Assembly: GCA_965262455.1 (NCBI GenBank)
Contig: CBDHFH010000007.1
Coordinates: forward strand, 1-64,000
DNA: 64,000 bases
Direction: 5' to 3'
Origin: UBA1858 sp965262455
GTDB taxonomy: Bacteria; Pseudomonadota; Gammaproteobacteria; UBA4575
Below the pieces are notes generated by a model that saw only the letters and a program-made list of their open reading frames with translations, ran no database searches and had not been told where the DNA came from. A program made the position numbers and the translations under genes. Each line of letters starts with the position of its first letter. The stretch's first letter is position 1. Positions 43,492 through 52,118 of the stretch are shown here, in pieces.

Positions 43492-44526
43492 TTATTTCAA
43501 GTAATTAGTTTCAATGTATTGTTGGATGTCTTTTTCAGGACATTGCTGCAGATACATGCTCAAAGTCGTTTCACAAACATCACTCCAATGTCGCTGGCTT
43601 TGTATAACCCAATCAGACAAAGCACCGTTATCGCTTGTCTTGCACCAGCGTTCATAGACAGTGAAAAACGAAGGACACATCTGTTTGCGCAAGGGATTCA
43701 TATTCGCTGCATAAAAGTGAATTGACGCCTGATGATCATCGTTTATCAGCGCAGGCAACATGACTAAGGTATCTGCATAAAAATCTTTTGCTGCACGCAG
43801 CAATAACTCTAAGCGTGAACTTGAGATGTCAGATAAAAATACCTTCCACTGTTCTCCGAGACGATTGGCTGAATCTATTTCTCCCTGCTCATGCAATAAG
43901 ATTGAGTGCAGCTCTGTGTTGGTCATCTCATCAAGCGCTGCATCTACATTATGGGTGAAATCATAATATGCAAATGCACGGCTGGCGGCATTTTCTATTT
44001 TATGCCATTGCCATTCTTGTAATTTTTCCCATAACATTCGCCGGATTGATTCTTTTCGAATAAATATTTTATTTTGTAAGGTCATGGCTGGGGGTGAACT
44101 TAAGTCACGTGCACACTCTTCCGCGGCAATTACTACTTCGTAATCGTTAAACGTCTTTGTTGCATCTAACTTGCCGAGAAAAAAATGCGGCACTGCGCGT
44201 GCGCCAACTCCTCCGCTGTAGACCAATCCATGAGACTTTAACGCAGCATTGATTGAGTCAGTGTCAAAAGGGTCGTAACTCAATCCATCAATCTGGATGG
44301 GTGTAAACTTCTGTTGCTCTAACTGATCCCACAAAGTCTCTCTCTGTGTCACCCACTCACCGACCTCTTCTTTAGAAAGAAGGTCGCTAAATCCATAGCC
44401 TTTATCCCAACGGCAATATTCACGCATTTTCATTAGATAGATGCAAAGTGTGAAATTACCTGCATGTTTTGCGTCGACAATATTGCAGTTACGCTGCACG
44501 GCCTCACAAAGAGATTCTGTAAACAC
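43492..44526 (-). CDS. Conserved-looking protein of unknown function (Sfum_1244-like)
   Basis: 344 residues, cytoplasmic, with no signal peptide or membrane helix. The N-terminal DAKHAGNFTLCIYLMKMREY (about 18-37) and RWDKGYGFSDLLSKEEVG (about 39-56) look strongly conserved, and I recall similar proteins being named after Sfum_1244, without known function. Cysteines are scattered with no metal-binding pattern. GTG start with GAGG six bases upstream. First gene of the run with the 2OG oxygenase and GNAT. Confidence 0.72.
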   Translation of the reverse strand: MFTESLCEAVQRNCNIVDAKHAGNFTLCIYLMKMREYCRWDKGYGFSDLLSKEEVGEWVTQRETLWDQLEQQKFTPIQIDGLSYDPFDTDSINAALKSHGLVYSGGVGARAVPHFFLGKLDATKTFNDYEVVIAAEECARDLSSPPAMTLQNKIFIRKESIRRMLWEKLQEWQWHKIENAASRAFAYYDFTHNVDAALDEMTNTELHSILLHEQGEIDSANRLGEQWKVFLSDISSSRLELLLRAAKDFYADTLVMLPALINDDHQASIHFYAANMNPLRKQMCPSFFTVYERWCKTSDNGALSDWVIQSQRHWSDVCETTLSMYLQQCPEKDIQQYIETNYLK

Positions 44527-44738
44527 TTATGGCCTCTGTATAATCATGGCAATGTAAAATGAAGAAAGAGTAATATTTTGTACTTCCAGTTAAATGAAAT
44601 ATCAAAATAGCGGAGCGTATATAATAATACTGAGCATCAAACGATATTTTCATTCACTAAAACAACAAAATTTACTTAATCTTACCTCAAGACATAACAC
44701 ATACACACCCATACCCGTATAAGCAATAAGGATTGTAG

Positions 44739-45353
44739 ATGGCAAGACTCAAATCCAGATGGAACCAAAAGAATCGTGAACGCACCCCTGAGCAAATTGC
44801 CTCAGCAGTGGGGTTTAACACTTGGTTGTTAGCAGCAGAGGCGTGTTTAAACCATGAAAATGAAGGCTTTGAAACCAATACACAATCTCAGCGCTTGGAT
44901 GTAATCAGTGAATATCTTGCGTTTGCATTACATCTTGTTGACCGTATGACGTATGGAGAACTTGATGAACAGGAGCGAATACGCTTTATTAATTCACTCG
45001 GAGTTAACTTAGCAACGTTAGTACATTCAAACCGTCTTGATGCCGATGGCCCCGGCGAATACCGCACACAGTTTGTAGAGCTGTTAAATAAGCGTATGGA
45101 TGAATACTCAGAGTGTAGTTATGACAAAGACACAGGGCCTGGCTTTAATCTCAAACGCACCTTAGGCAATCATGTCATGAGTGTCATGGGTGAAAAAGAT
45201 AACAAATGGATTCCGGATTATGTAATTGATGTTGAAGCACCAAAAATTGTCAAAGGGATGAACCGTGTCATGGATGGCATGGGAGACTCTTTGGATGATG
45301 CAAATTACGACATGCCGCCTATCCCCCAAGGAGGCACATGGGGTGAAGGTTAA
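44739..45353 (+). CDS. Hypothetical protein, 204 residues
   Basis: Cytoplasmic, acidic protein, not recognised as any family. The middle (SEYLAFALHLVDRMTYGEL, about 64-82) is helical. The C-terminal third, EAPKIVKGMNRVMDGMGDSL then DDANYDMPPIPQGG, looks like a conserved helix with a proline/glycine tail. AAGGA lies nine bases before the ATG. Its end overlaps the start of the next gene by about 11 bases, so the two are probably co-translated. Confidence 0.75.
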   Translation: MARLKSRWNQKNRERTPEQIASAVGFNTWLLAAEACLNHENEGFETNTQSQRLDVISEYLAFALHLVDRMTYGELDEQERIRFINSLGVNLATLVHSNRLDADGPGEYRTQFVELLNKRMDEYSECSYDKDTGPGFNLKRTLGNHVMSVMGEKDNKWIPDYVIDVEAPKIVKGMNRVMDGMGDSLDDANYDMPPIPQGGTWGEG

Positions 45354-46206
45354 ACTATTATTTACAACCCTAATTGTATGTTTGTCGTTGCACTACCAGG
45401 CCAGCGCTACAGAAAATAAACAATTAGAGGAAGATTATTGCGCTCACGGTTCTCACAAAGAGCTGTATCAGTTTTTTACCCAACAAAATTACGCTGTCAT
45501 TGCTCAAGGTAAACGCATTCAACCGAATGGAAACATAAAAGACTTTGCAGATGTATTGTTTCTGCTATCACCAGATATGGCATATTTTCATGCGGTCACT
45601 CTTAACGGTATAAAATATGATTACTTCAAAGCATGTATTTACTCGTCAGCAAGAGAAATAGACTTTCAGTTTGCATCGCCAATTCCCGACTTGCTAGAGC
45701 GTAAAAATCGCGAACACTTAGTGTTTCTAGTCAAGGACATCCCAAAAGACAACATTTGCCCAAGCCATAACCCTGCCTGCATTCCATGGAGTGAATGGTC
45801 CAAACTTTTAAAGCAAACGTTCATATTTAGTGCCTATGCCTACTCCAGCCAATCGGCCTATGACCCTTACAATGAAATTGTTGAAATCACCATTGATAGT
45901 AAAACTATCGCACCAACTCGTGGCGTACTTGCCGAACATGCCCGGGTGAAATACGCACTCAGGCTGCGCAATGAGCTCCAAGAATCTATAGATGATCTGA
46001 ACGCAGCCAAAGAAGCCTATATTCACATCCATAATGAAGTAGATCACAAGCTACCCTTGATGTTTTTATCAGCGGATAAAAATCGAGGCTGGACGATTAC
46101 TCAGGTGAATCGTGAAAGTGGTTTGGCAGAAAAGATACTGCATGGAATTGATCTGGAGCTTTACCCTATGAATCAGGCGGATTATAAAAAACTACTGCAA
46201 AAATAA
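45343..46206 (+). CDS. Secreted hypothetical protein, 287 residues
   Basis: Starts at the GTG at 45343, which has AAGGAGG about eight bases upstream; the open frame extends back into the preceding gene but that part makes no sense. A clear signal peptide (VKVKLLFTTLIVCLSLHYQA, then SA) predicts a periplasmic or secreted protein. Four cysteines at about 34, 76, 127 and 133 (within ICPSHNPACIP) could form disulfides. No family recognised. Confidence 0.72.
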   Translation: MKVKLLFTTLIVCLSLHYQASATENKQLEEDYCAHGSHKELYQFFTQQNYAVIAQGKRIQPNGNIKDFADVLFLLSPDMAYFHAVTLNGIKYDYFKACIYSSAREIDFQFASPIPDLLERKNREHLVFLVKDIPKDNICPSHNPACIPWSEWSKLLKQTFIFSAYAYSSQSAYDPYNEIVEITIDSKTIAPTRGVLAEHARVKYALRLRNELQESIDDLNAAKEAYIHIHNEVDHKLPLMFLSADKNRGWTITQVNRESGLAEKILHGIDLELYPMNQADYKKLLQK

Positions 46207-46220
46207 TGCTTTTAAGATGG

Positions 46221-46487
46221 TTACCATAACGGGTGTTTTATGATAACTGTACTCCCATCTGCTACATCTAGTGCATCAAATACTTCAATTTGATGAAACC
46301 CAAATGACTCAAGTAATTGCTCTAGCAACATTCTCGTCAGTGGCGTGCTGGTTGATAGCAATTCAGATTCATGCTGTGTATTGGATTTGTCGCGACCAAT
46401 GATTGAGGCGTCATAATAGGCGCCACGCTTAGTGATTCTTACACACACATCCATATGCTCATTGGGCAAACTTAAAAAATCATTCAT
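46221..46487 (-). CDS. Hypothetical protein, 88 residues
   Basis: Small cytoplasmic protein, not recognised. It alternates beta-like and helical segments (HMDVCVRITKRGAYYDASII at about 11-30, then LTRMLLEQLLESFGFHQIEV at about 50-69) and ends HPLW. The ribosome-binding site is weak. Convergent with the secreted protein gene (14 bases between stops). Confidence 0.55.
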   Translation of the reverse strand: MNDFLSLPNEHMDVCVRITKRGAYYDASIIGRDKSNTQHESELLSTSTPLTRMLLEQLLESFGFHQIEVFDALDVADGSTVIIKHPLW

Positions 46488-46813
46488 ATTACTTATTCTT
46501 TTTCATCTAGATTTACTCGTTCAGCTCCGATTAATACACCTTTGCTGCGAATAAAATTCAACTACAAGAGCCGTTCTGCTCAACCGCAACGCGCCAAAAT
46601 CAAGCACCCTTATTGTACATATGTGTGGTTAAAAGCGGTTAAATGGTTGCGTATAACTGTAGCAAAACTGTACAACATCGCTTATAGTGCTCACTGCTAC
46701 AGATTTTGTAATTGGCAATAATAGTTGTTCCCTCAGTGTTACCTCTTGAATTACCCGTTTCACCTCCTGTATGCAACATTTCTTTCTTAATTTATTTAAA
46801 GGTAAAAATTTTT
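46488..46813 (+). promoter_or_regulatory. Cold-shock gene leader and promoter region
   Basis: 326 bases without a gene between the 88-residue hypothetical and the cold-shock gene. An open frame continues upstream of the cold-shock start but is not protein-like. TATAGT at 46683-46688 is a possible -10 element about 130 bases before the ATG, which would leave a long 5' leader as in many csp genes; its -35 is poor. AAAGG lies ten bases before the ATG. No other structure recognised. Confidence 0.4.
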
Positions 46814-47017
46814 ATGGCTACAGGCAGTGTTAAATGGTTCAATGAATCAAAAGGCTTTGGTTTCATTTCACAGGATAATGGTGAAGCAGATGTATTTGTT
46901 CACTACAGTGCAATTGAAGGGTCAGGCTTCAAAACTTTAAAAGAAGGCCAGCAGGTTACTTTTGAAGTCGAGAATGGACCCAAAGGACCACAGGCAACAA
47001 GTGTTGCAGCATCCTAG
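46814..47017 (+). CDS. cspA: CspA-family cold-shock protein
   Basis: Single-stranded nucleic-acid-binding protein and RNA chaperone. 67 residues from the ATG at 46814. The two RNA-binding motifs are intact: KGFGFISQD (RNP1) and DVFVHYSAI (RNP2). The start at residue MATGSVKWFNESKG is the family norm. Followed by a strong terminator, so it is monocistronic. Which of the csp paralogues it is cannot be decided. Confidence 0.96.
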   Translation: MATGSVKWFNESKGFGFISQDNGEADVFVHYSAIEGSGFKTLKEGQQVTFEVENGPKGPQATSVAAS

Positions 47018-47057
47018 AAAAAAACATATCGACCAGCGTTAAGCTAGTTCGATACGC

Positions 47058-47089
47058 AGAGCCCCGTAACCAACGGGGCTCTTTTTTTT
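47058..47089 (+). terminator. Intrinsic terminator of the cold-shock gene
   Basis: AGAGCCCCGT and ACGGGGCTCT form a 10-base stem with an AACCA loop, followed by eight T residues. A very strong rho-independent terminator. Confidence 0.96.
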
Positions 47090-47130
47090 CTGGCTTTAAC
47101 AAGCCTCCACACACCTACGTTGGAGCTACA

Positions 47131-47397
47131 ATGAAAAAATTATTTATTGGCAACTTACCTGCCAGCACAAATACAGAAGAACTCGAGGCACTGTTCTCTG
47201 AATATGGGAGAGTGCGCTCATCCAAGCTAGTGATTGATGTATTTTCGGGCCAATGCAAAGGTTTCGGTTTCATCGAAATGGAAGGCCACGAAGCGCGAGC
47301 GGCCATCGCTGGCCTGAATGGCAAAGATTTTAATGGCAAGCCACTAAAAGTAAATTTTGAGGCGACGAAAAATAATCGCCGTGGCGGGGGATACTAG
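47131..47397 (+). CDS. RRM-domain RNA-binding protein
   Basis: 88 residues, a single RNA-recognition motif. RNP2 is KLFIGNLP (about 3-10) and RNP1 is CKGFGFIEM (about 42-50), with NGKDFNGKPLKVNFEA closing the domain. The short tail (NNRRGGGY) is basic and glycine-rich. Resembles the Rbp-type single-RRM proteins found in cyanobacteria and many proteobacteria. It stands alone between two terminators, close to the cold-shock gene, hinting at a shared role in RNA metabolism. Confidence 0.93.
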   Translation: MKKLFIGNLPASTNTEELEALFSEYGRVRSSKLVIDVFSGQCKGFGFIEMEGHEARAAIAGLNGKDFNGKPLKVNFEATKNNRRGGGY

Positions 47398-47424
47398 TCC
47401 ACTTGGCTTTAGTATTGATCAGCT

Positions 47425-47458
47425 AAAAAACCGCTTTATGTTTAAAGCGGTTTTTTTT
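47425..47458. terminator. Bidirectional intrinsic terminator
   Basis: A run of A residues, CCGCTTTA, a four-base loop, TAAAGCGG and a T-run. The symmetric A and T runs let it serve both the RRM gene on the plus strand and the 65-residue gene on the minus strand. Confidence 0.92.
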
Positions 47459-47507
47459 GTTTAACAGGCCCAAGAAAGTTAACTTAAACAATCTTGCTTG
47501 TGTTTGA

Positions 47508-47705
47508 CTAAGACTGTACCCAATTTGACATGTTGTCAGTAGACTTTTCCTGACCATCTTCGTAACCGGCTGTATAAGCCTCAGTAACACGTTGCTCTTC
47601 ACGCTCTGGATGTCCTAGATATCCACCTTGCCATCCCAACACATATTCCGGGTCGACACCTTTTTCTTCCATTTGAGTGATTGCATCACGATACGCTTGA
47701 TCCAT
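47508..47705 (-). CDS. Small acidic protein, unknown function
   Basis: 65 residues, acidic and cytoplasmic, with no cysteine. Two related blocks, YVLGWQGGYLGHPE (about 21-34) and AYTAGYEDGQEKS (about 43-55), each have aromatic and glycine residues after a helix, perhaps an internal duplication. AGGAG lies eight bases before the ATG, so it is a real gene. No family recognised. It follows the TrpD-like gene by about 55 bases on the same strand and ends near a bidirectional terminator. Confidence 0.75.
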   Translation of the reverse strand: MDQAYRDAITQMEEKGVDPEYVLGWQGGYLGHPEREEQRVTEAYTAGYEDGQEKSTDNMSNWVQS

Positions 47706-47760
47706 AGTAAATACTCCTGTTTGTATTTGCTTGTTTGCTATAAAACCAGATATTTCAATC

Positions 47761-48885
47761 TTAATTAGTGGTGAAACATTTCATCGCAGCACCACTTGCG
47801 ATCACCTTATTCGCCATATCGGCACCTTGTGCGAGTGACTCTGTACGCCCTAAATGCGTGAGCATAATAGCGGCAGAGTAAGTTAAACAATCTTTGGCAG
47901 GGCCCGCCATTCCATCCAGCGCTTCAAGCCCGGCTTGTGCACTCGCTTTAGACAGTGCGGCTACATCTACTACCGCATCTCCATTAGCATCGGTACGAGT
48001 TAATTCTTCTGGGATAGGCACACAGCGAACATTCTGCTCAATGTTTGCGTCTGTTGCCGCCACATCAACTTCTGTTAATTTACCTTGTAAGCCGTGGTAT
48101 TGAAAATACTTGGCCGGCTTATTTAACGCAGGTGTTATGCCACCCTCAACACCACGCACTAATACAGCCGAGTCGTAGCCAGCAAGTTTTGCCAAGCGCT
48201 CATATACGGGTGGGTAAGGTTTGTGCACGTAGCCCGTCATTAAGTGGGTCGACACCTTACCGCAGATAGGTTTTGCCAATACTTCCACTGTGGTCAGTAC
48301 GGGTCTTTTGATTATTCGTCTCCTCAGCGGCACCAAATCATGTAATGGTTTACAAAATTGTGCCTGATCCACATAGGCCCATCCAATATCAGGATTATTT
48401 ATTCTTTCAACTGCCTGTGTTGTGCTTAGATCCACATCTATGCCAGCCTCACGAAAAACTTTACGATGCGTGACACCAAACTTGGGACCTACTTCTTCGA
48501 GCCCATGACTGATAGCGGCCACCCCACATGCAGATAACAAAGCAGGCAGAAATGCACTGACTGGAGCACCACGCATATAACCATCGTAAGGTTCTGCAAT
48601 ATCGACGACGGTATCGACCTCGGCCACAACGCGATCGGTTTGATCTAATACAGCCTGCAAGCTTCCGCCATTTTCATCATCTGTCTCACGCTTCATGCGT
48701 AAGGCAATTAAATAGATGCCTGCCTGCACTGGATCCGTCGCATTCTGTAAGATGTAGTTCATCACTGCACGTGACTCTTCAAAAGACAGATCCTTACTAT
48801 ATTCAGGACCGGTCGCAACGCGCCCGATAGCGCTGCGCATAAACGCATCTATTTCTTGTTGTGACTGTGCTAAAACCGCGGCCAT
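47761..48885 (-). CDS. Divergent TrpD-like (anthranilate phosphoribosyltransferase family) protein
   Basis: 374 residues with the fold pattern of TrpD/TrpD2: an N-terminal helical domain (LSFEESRAVMNYILQ), then a glycosyltransferase-3-like domain. The PRPP-binding GTGGD of true TrpD is replaced by PYDGYMRG (about 99-106), and the usual KHGNR-type block reads SHGLEEVGPKFGVTHRKVF. It is therefore unlikely to be tryptophan-pathway TrpD, and no trp genes are nearby. Function unknown; may bind nucleic acid or another phosphoribosyl substrate, as proposed for TrpD2 proteins. Confidence 0.72.
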   Translation of the reverse strand: MAAVLAQSQQEIDAFMRSAIGRVATGPEYSKDLSFEESRAVMNYILQNATDPVQAGIYLIALRMKRETDDENGGSLQAVLDQTDRVVAEVDTVVDIAEPYDGYMRGAPVSAFLPALLSACGVAAISHGLEEVGPKFGVTHRKVFREAGIDVDLSTTQAVERINNPDIGWAYVDQAQFCKPLHDLVPLRRRIIKRPVLTTVEVLAKPICGKVSTHLMTGYVHKPYPPVYERLAKLAGYDSAVLVRGVEGGITPALNKPAKYFQYHGLQGKLTEVDVAATDANIEQNVRCVPIPEELTRTDANGDAVVDVAALSKASAQAGLEALDGMAGPAKDCLTYSAAIMLTHLGRTESLAQGADMANKVIASGAAMKCFTTN

Positions 48886-49087
48886 GGATACTCAACGTGA
48901 TGAATGTAAAGGGCAGGCAGCATACAAAATGTCCATAAGCATCAAAATATCTCTATGGAGGGGCGATTAAGTAATTGAATAATAAAAACTTTATCCACAT
49001 TGTTTAGACGCTCATCAGAGGTATTCGGTGTCAACCTGGTTTGTTTTAAACTTCATGTGTTGTTAATTAACCTATTTGAGTTACCCC

Positions 49088-49513
49088 ATGGAAGAAGCAG
49101 ATGAAATCGATTTCGCGAGTGGCATTCAATCATTCGAATCCAAACATTTTTCACGTGCCATGCAGTTATTATCGCCACTGGCTGAAAAAGGTAACGCAGA
49201 CGCCCAACATAGAGTGGCCATTATGTGTCAAAACGGACTAGGCGTGGTCGAAAATCCACAAGCAGCATTCAAATGGATGAGTGCGGCGGCCGAACAAGGA
49301 CATGCACTGGCACAACATGGACTTGGCTTTATGTACATGGAAGGTGACTGTGCTGAACAAGATGGCGAGAAAGCCGTTCATTGGTTTACCAAAGCTGCAG
49401 AACAAGGCTTGGCAGGATCACAAACCACCTTAGGCATGATGTATGAGCAGGGTACTTTGATTGAGAAAGATGAACAGAAGGCAAGTGAATGGTACAAGAA
49501 GGCAGGTTTCTAG
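49088..49513 (+). CDS. Sel1-repeat (SLR) protein
   Basis: 141 residues from the ATG at 49088 (the frame extends four codons to a TTG). Three to four tandem Sel1-like repeats are visible: NADAQHRVAIMCQNGLGV, HALAQHGLGFMYMEGDCAEQ and LAGSQTTLGMMYEQGTL, each followed by a KAxxWxxKAAEQG-type second helix. These helical repeats mediate protein-protein interaction. No signal peptide, so cytoplasmic. The partner is unknown. Confidence 0.87.
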   Translation: MEEADEIDFASGIQSFESKHFSRAMQLLSPLAEKGNADAQHRVAIMCQNGLGVVENPQAAFKWMSAAAEQGHALAQHGLGFMYMEGDCAEQDGEKAVHWFTKAAEQGLAGSQTTLGMMYEQGTLIEKDEQKASEWYKKAGF

Positions 49514-49809
49514 AAGGTCATTAAAAAGCTATTTGTGAATTTTTTTTCAATACATTTATTCTATAAAAATTTAGACATGTAACAGCTGATTTGATCACGA
49601 CTCACAATCATCCTCGCAACAGCTAATAAGCAAACGACTCAAAGCACAAACCTTTTCTACTAATATGATCTTTTCAAACAATTTAATCACAATAGTCAAC
49701 GGTATTTGCGTTAGACATTTATAAGCAATCAATGCGTATTTTGAAGTTAATTTTTTTGCCAAACATCTTGGCCCTATTTGTGGGCGTAAACGTTTTCATG
49801 GAGTGACAA
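49514..49809. other. Intergenic region before the MoxR-VWA-DsrS-CysG operon
   Basis: About 300 AT-rich bases with no gene, repeat or RNA that I recognise. It must contain the promoter of the operon starting at 49810, but no convincing -35/-10 pair stands out. Confidence 0.4.
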
Positions 49810-50862
49810 ATGAGACCCGCACATTTATTTACTGTTCTAGATAAAGAATTTCATGGCACCACTGAAGGTCAGCACACCCCAGTGATGTTATGGGGTCCGC
49901 CTGGAGTAGGTAAGTCACAAATCGTCGCGCAAGTGGCACAACGAAATAACGTGCCGATGATAGATATTCGCCTGTCACAAATGGAACCAAGCGATCTGCG
50001 TGGCATCCCATTTCGGGTTGAAAATAGTGTTGAATGGGCCATCCCTGCCATGCTCCCCAATCAGCAAAGACATGGTGAACAAGGTATTTTATTTTTAGAT
50101 GAAATAACATCAGCCGCACCCAGTGTATCTGCAGCAGCATACCAATTAATTTTAGACAGAAAACTCGGACAATATGAAGTGCCGGATGGCTGGGCGATAC
50201 TCGCGGCCGGTAATAGACAAGGCGATCGCGGTGTTACATATACCATGCCTGCCCCATTAGCAAACCGCTTTTCCCATTACGAAGTAGATACAAACTTAGA
50301 TGACTGGGTCGCGTGGGCTTATGCGAATAATATTGATGACCGCATTATTGCATTTTTACGTTTTCGCCCGGATTTAATATTCGATTTTGATGCCGCGCAA
50401 AATCCAATGGCTTTTCCTTCACCGCGTTCATGGGAATTTGCTCACCGTGCGTTGCAAAAGTTCGTTGATCAAGGCGCAATATTACTTGAAACACTGCAAG
50501 CCTGCGTAGGTCCTGCAGCAGGGGTTGAATTGAATGCATTTATTGCCAACTTAGATTCTATGCCGAATATCGAAGATATTGTTAATGGACATGATGTACC
50601 TGTCCCCAGCGAAATCGACTTGCAGTATGCAGTGGCCTCAGCACTTGTCGGTCAAGCTATTCGTGTGAATAACTCTGGCAATGATGATGCGGCAAAATTT
50701 CAGGGAAACATTTTGAATTATGCACATAAATTCCCACAAAAAGAGATGGGCGTGATGATGATTTCCGATATGCACCGCGCCATAGGTGAACAGATTTTTG
50801 CACTGCCGGAGTTTGCTTCATGGGCAGACTCAGTGGCAGATTTAATGCTTTACGACAATTAA
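49810..50862 (+). CDS. MoxR-family AAA+ ATPase
   Basis: 350 residues. Walker A GPPGVGKS is at about 29-36 and Walker B ILFLDEI at about 93-99. Sensor-type AAGNRQGDRG lies near 137 and the arginine-containing LANRFSHYEVD near 152. MoxR ATPases work with VWA-domain partners to insert metals or remodel enzymes (NorQ/NorD, CbbQ/CbbO, and the chelatase subunits are analogous). The partner here is the next gene. GGAG lies before the ATG. It overlaps the VWA gene by 43 bases. Confidence 0.92.
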   Translation: MRPAHLFTVLDKEFHGTTEGQHTPVMLWGPPGVGKSQIVAQVAQRNNVPMIDIRLSQMEPSDLRGIPFRVENSVEWAIPAMLPNQQRHGEQGILFLDEITSAAPSVSAAAYQLILDRKLGQYEVPDGWAILAAGNRQGDRGVTYTMPAPLANRFSHYEVDTNLDDWVAWAYANNIDDRIIAFLRFRPDLIFDFDAAQNPMAFPSPRSWEFAHRALQKFVDQGAILLETLQACVGPAAGVELNAFIANLDSMPNIEDIVNGHDVPVPSEIDLQYAVASALVGQAIRVNNSGNDDAAKFQGNILNYAHKFPQKEMGVMMISDMHRAIGEQIFALPEFASWADSVADLMLYDN

Positions 50863-52118
50863 TTACCGCTTTACCCACCTTGAGTAACACGAGCAATAAC
50901 TCTGTAGATACTAAACTTGCTGCCGCGCGTACTCGTCTAATTCTAGATAAACCATTTTTAGGCGCCCTGGTATTGCGTATGCCTTTGCAAATGGCAGACC
51001 CTGAGTGGTGCACTACTGCCGCGACCGACGCAAAAAAAATATATTTCAATTACGAATACATTAATCAGTTACATAGCTCAGAAACACAATTTGTTTTAGC
51101 CAAGCAAGCATTGCATTGTGCATTATCGCACTTTGCTAGACGCGGACACCGCATTAAACATCGCTGGGACCTTGCCTGTGAATATGCAGTCAATCCCATA
51201 TTAATTGAAGAAGGATTTACCGCGCCGCCCGGCACATTAATTGAAGACAGTTTCACGGGCATGACGGCAGAAGAAATATATTGCTGCTTACAAGACAAAG
51301 AAGATGGCGACGCTGACAGTAATAATGAAAACAACTCGGGCAATGACGAAAACAGCGACCCAACAGACAATGCTCAGGATAACGACGATAACTCGTCAAA
51401 AGAAAAAACCAACGAAAATAATCATGACAGCAAACCCGAAAGCGGAGACAATGGCGCGCCTCAACCGGCAAGTATGAGTCAACAGGAATTGGATAACTTA
51501 TCAGTGCAGTGGCAACAGCGCCTGGCAGGAGCTGCACAACAAGCACAACAAGCAGGAAAATTAAGCACATCGATGGCACGTCTGGTGGAGTTTATGCTGC
51601 AACCCAAATTACCATGGCGTGCACTTCTGGCAAGACATATGACGGCCACGGCCAGAGATGACTATAACTATGCACGCCCTTCTTCACGCCGCGGTGATCC
51701 TTCAATCTACCCCAGCTTACGCAGCTCACAGGTGAATATGGTCGTGGCAATTGATGTAAGCGGATCCATTGATGACGATGAAATGAATGAGTTTATGTGT
51801 GAGGTAGACGCCATTAAGGGTCAGTTGCGCGCGCGCATTAGCTTATTGATATGTGATGCCGAACTTGCACCTGGTTGTCCCTGGATATTTGAGTCATGGG
51901 ATGAATTTTGCTTACCAAAAACATTGACTGGCGGTGGGGGCACAGATTTCAGGCCGGTATTCAAGTGGGCAGAACAGCAAGACCAAGCTCCACAGTTGTT
52001 GGTTTACTTTAGCGATTGTGTTGGCAGGTTCCCGGACAATGCACCCCATTACCCTGTAATTTGGCTAGTCAAAGGAAGTGCACCGGTACCATTTGGCCAA
52101 CGCGTGCAACTAAATTAA
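50820..52118 (+). CDS. VWA-like domain protein (DUF2201 type), MoxR partner
   Basis: 432 residues from the ATG at 50820 (GGAG eight bases before); a TTG at 50880 is an alternative. The N-terminal metallopeptidase-like domain has KQALHCALSHFARRGHR (near 95). An acidic low-complexity linker rich in Asp, Asn, Glu and Ser covers about 160-220. The C-terminal VWA-like domain has the MIDAS-type VVAIDVSGSIDDDEM near 310 and GGGGTDFRPVF near 370. Such AAA+/VWA pairs form chelatase-like machines. Its stop overlaps the next start as TAATG. Confidence 0.88.
   Translation: MGRLSGRFNALRQLITALPTLSNTSNNSVDTKLAAARTRLILDKPFLGALVLRMPLQMADPEWCTTAATDAKKIYFNYEYINQLHSSETQFVLAKQALHCALSHFARRGHRIKHRWDLACEYAVNPILIEEGFTAPPGTLIEDSFTGMTAEEIYCCLQDKEDGDADSNNENNSGNDENSDPTDNAQDNDDNSSKEKTNENNHDSKPESGDNGAPQPASMSQQELDNLSVQWQQRLAGAAQQAQQAGKLSTSMARLVEFMLQPKLPWRALLARHMTATARDDYNYARPSSRRGDPSIYPSLRSSQVNMVVAIDVSGSIDDDEMNEFMCEVDAIKGQLRARISLLICDAELAPGCPWIFESWDEFCLPKTLTGGGGTDFRPVFKWAEQQDQAPQLLVYFSDCVGRFPDNAPHYPVIWLVKGSAPVPFGQRVQLN

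Noticed and set aside
46712..46813. N-terminal extension of the cold-shock reading frame
   Set aside because: The extra 34 residues are unlike any Csp and the family start is at 46814 with an upstream AAAGG.
49810..52118. MoxR/VWA pair as RuBisCO activase CbbQ/CbbO
   Set aside because: No RuBisCO genes are nearby, the VWA protein has a DUF2201-type layout, and the operon continues into DsrS-like and cysG genes.
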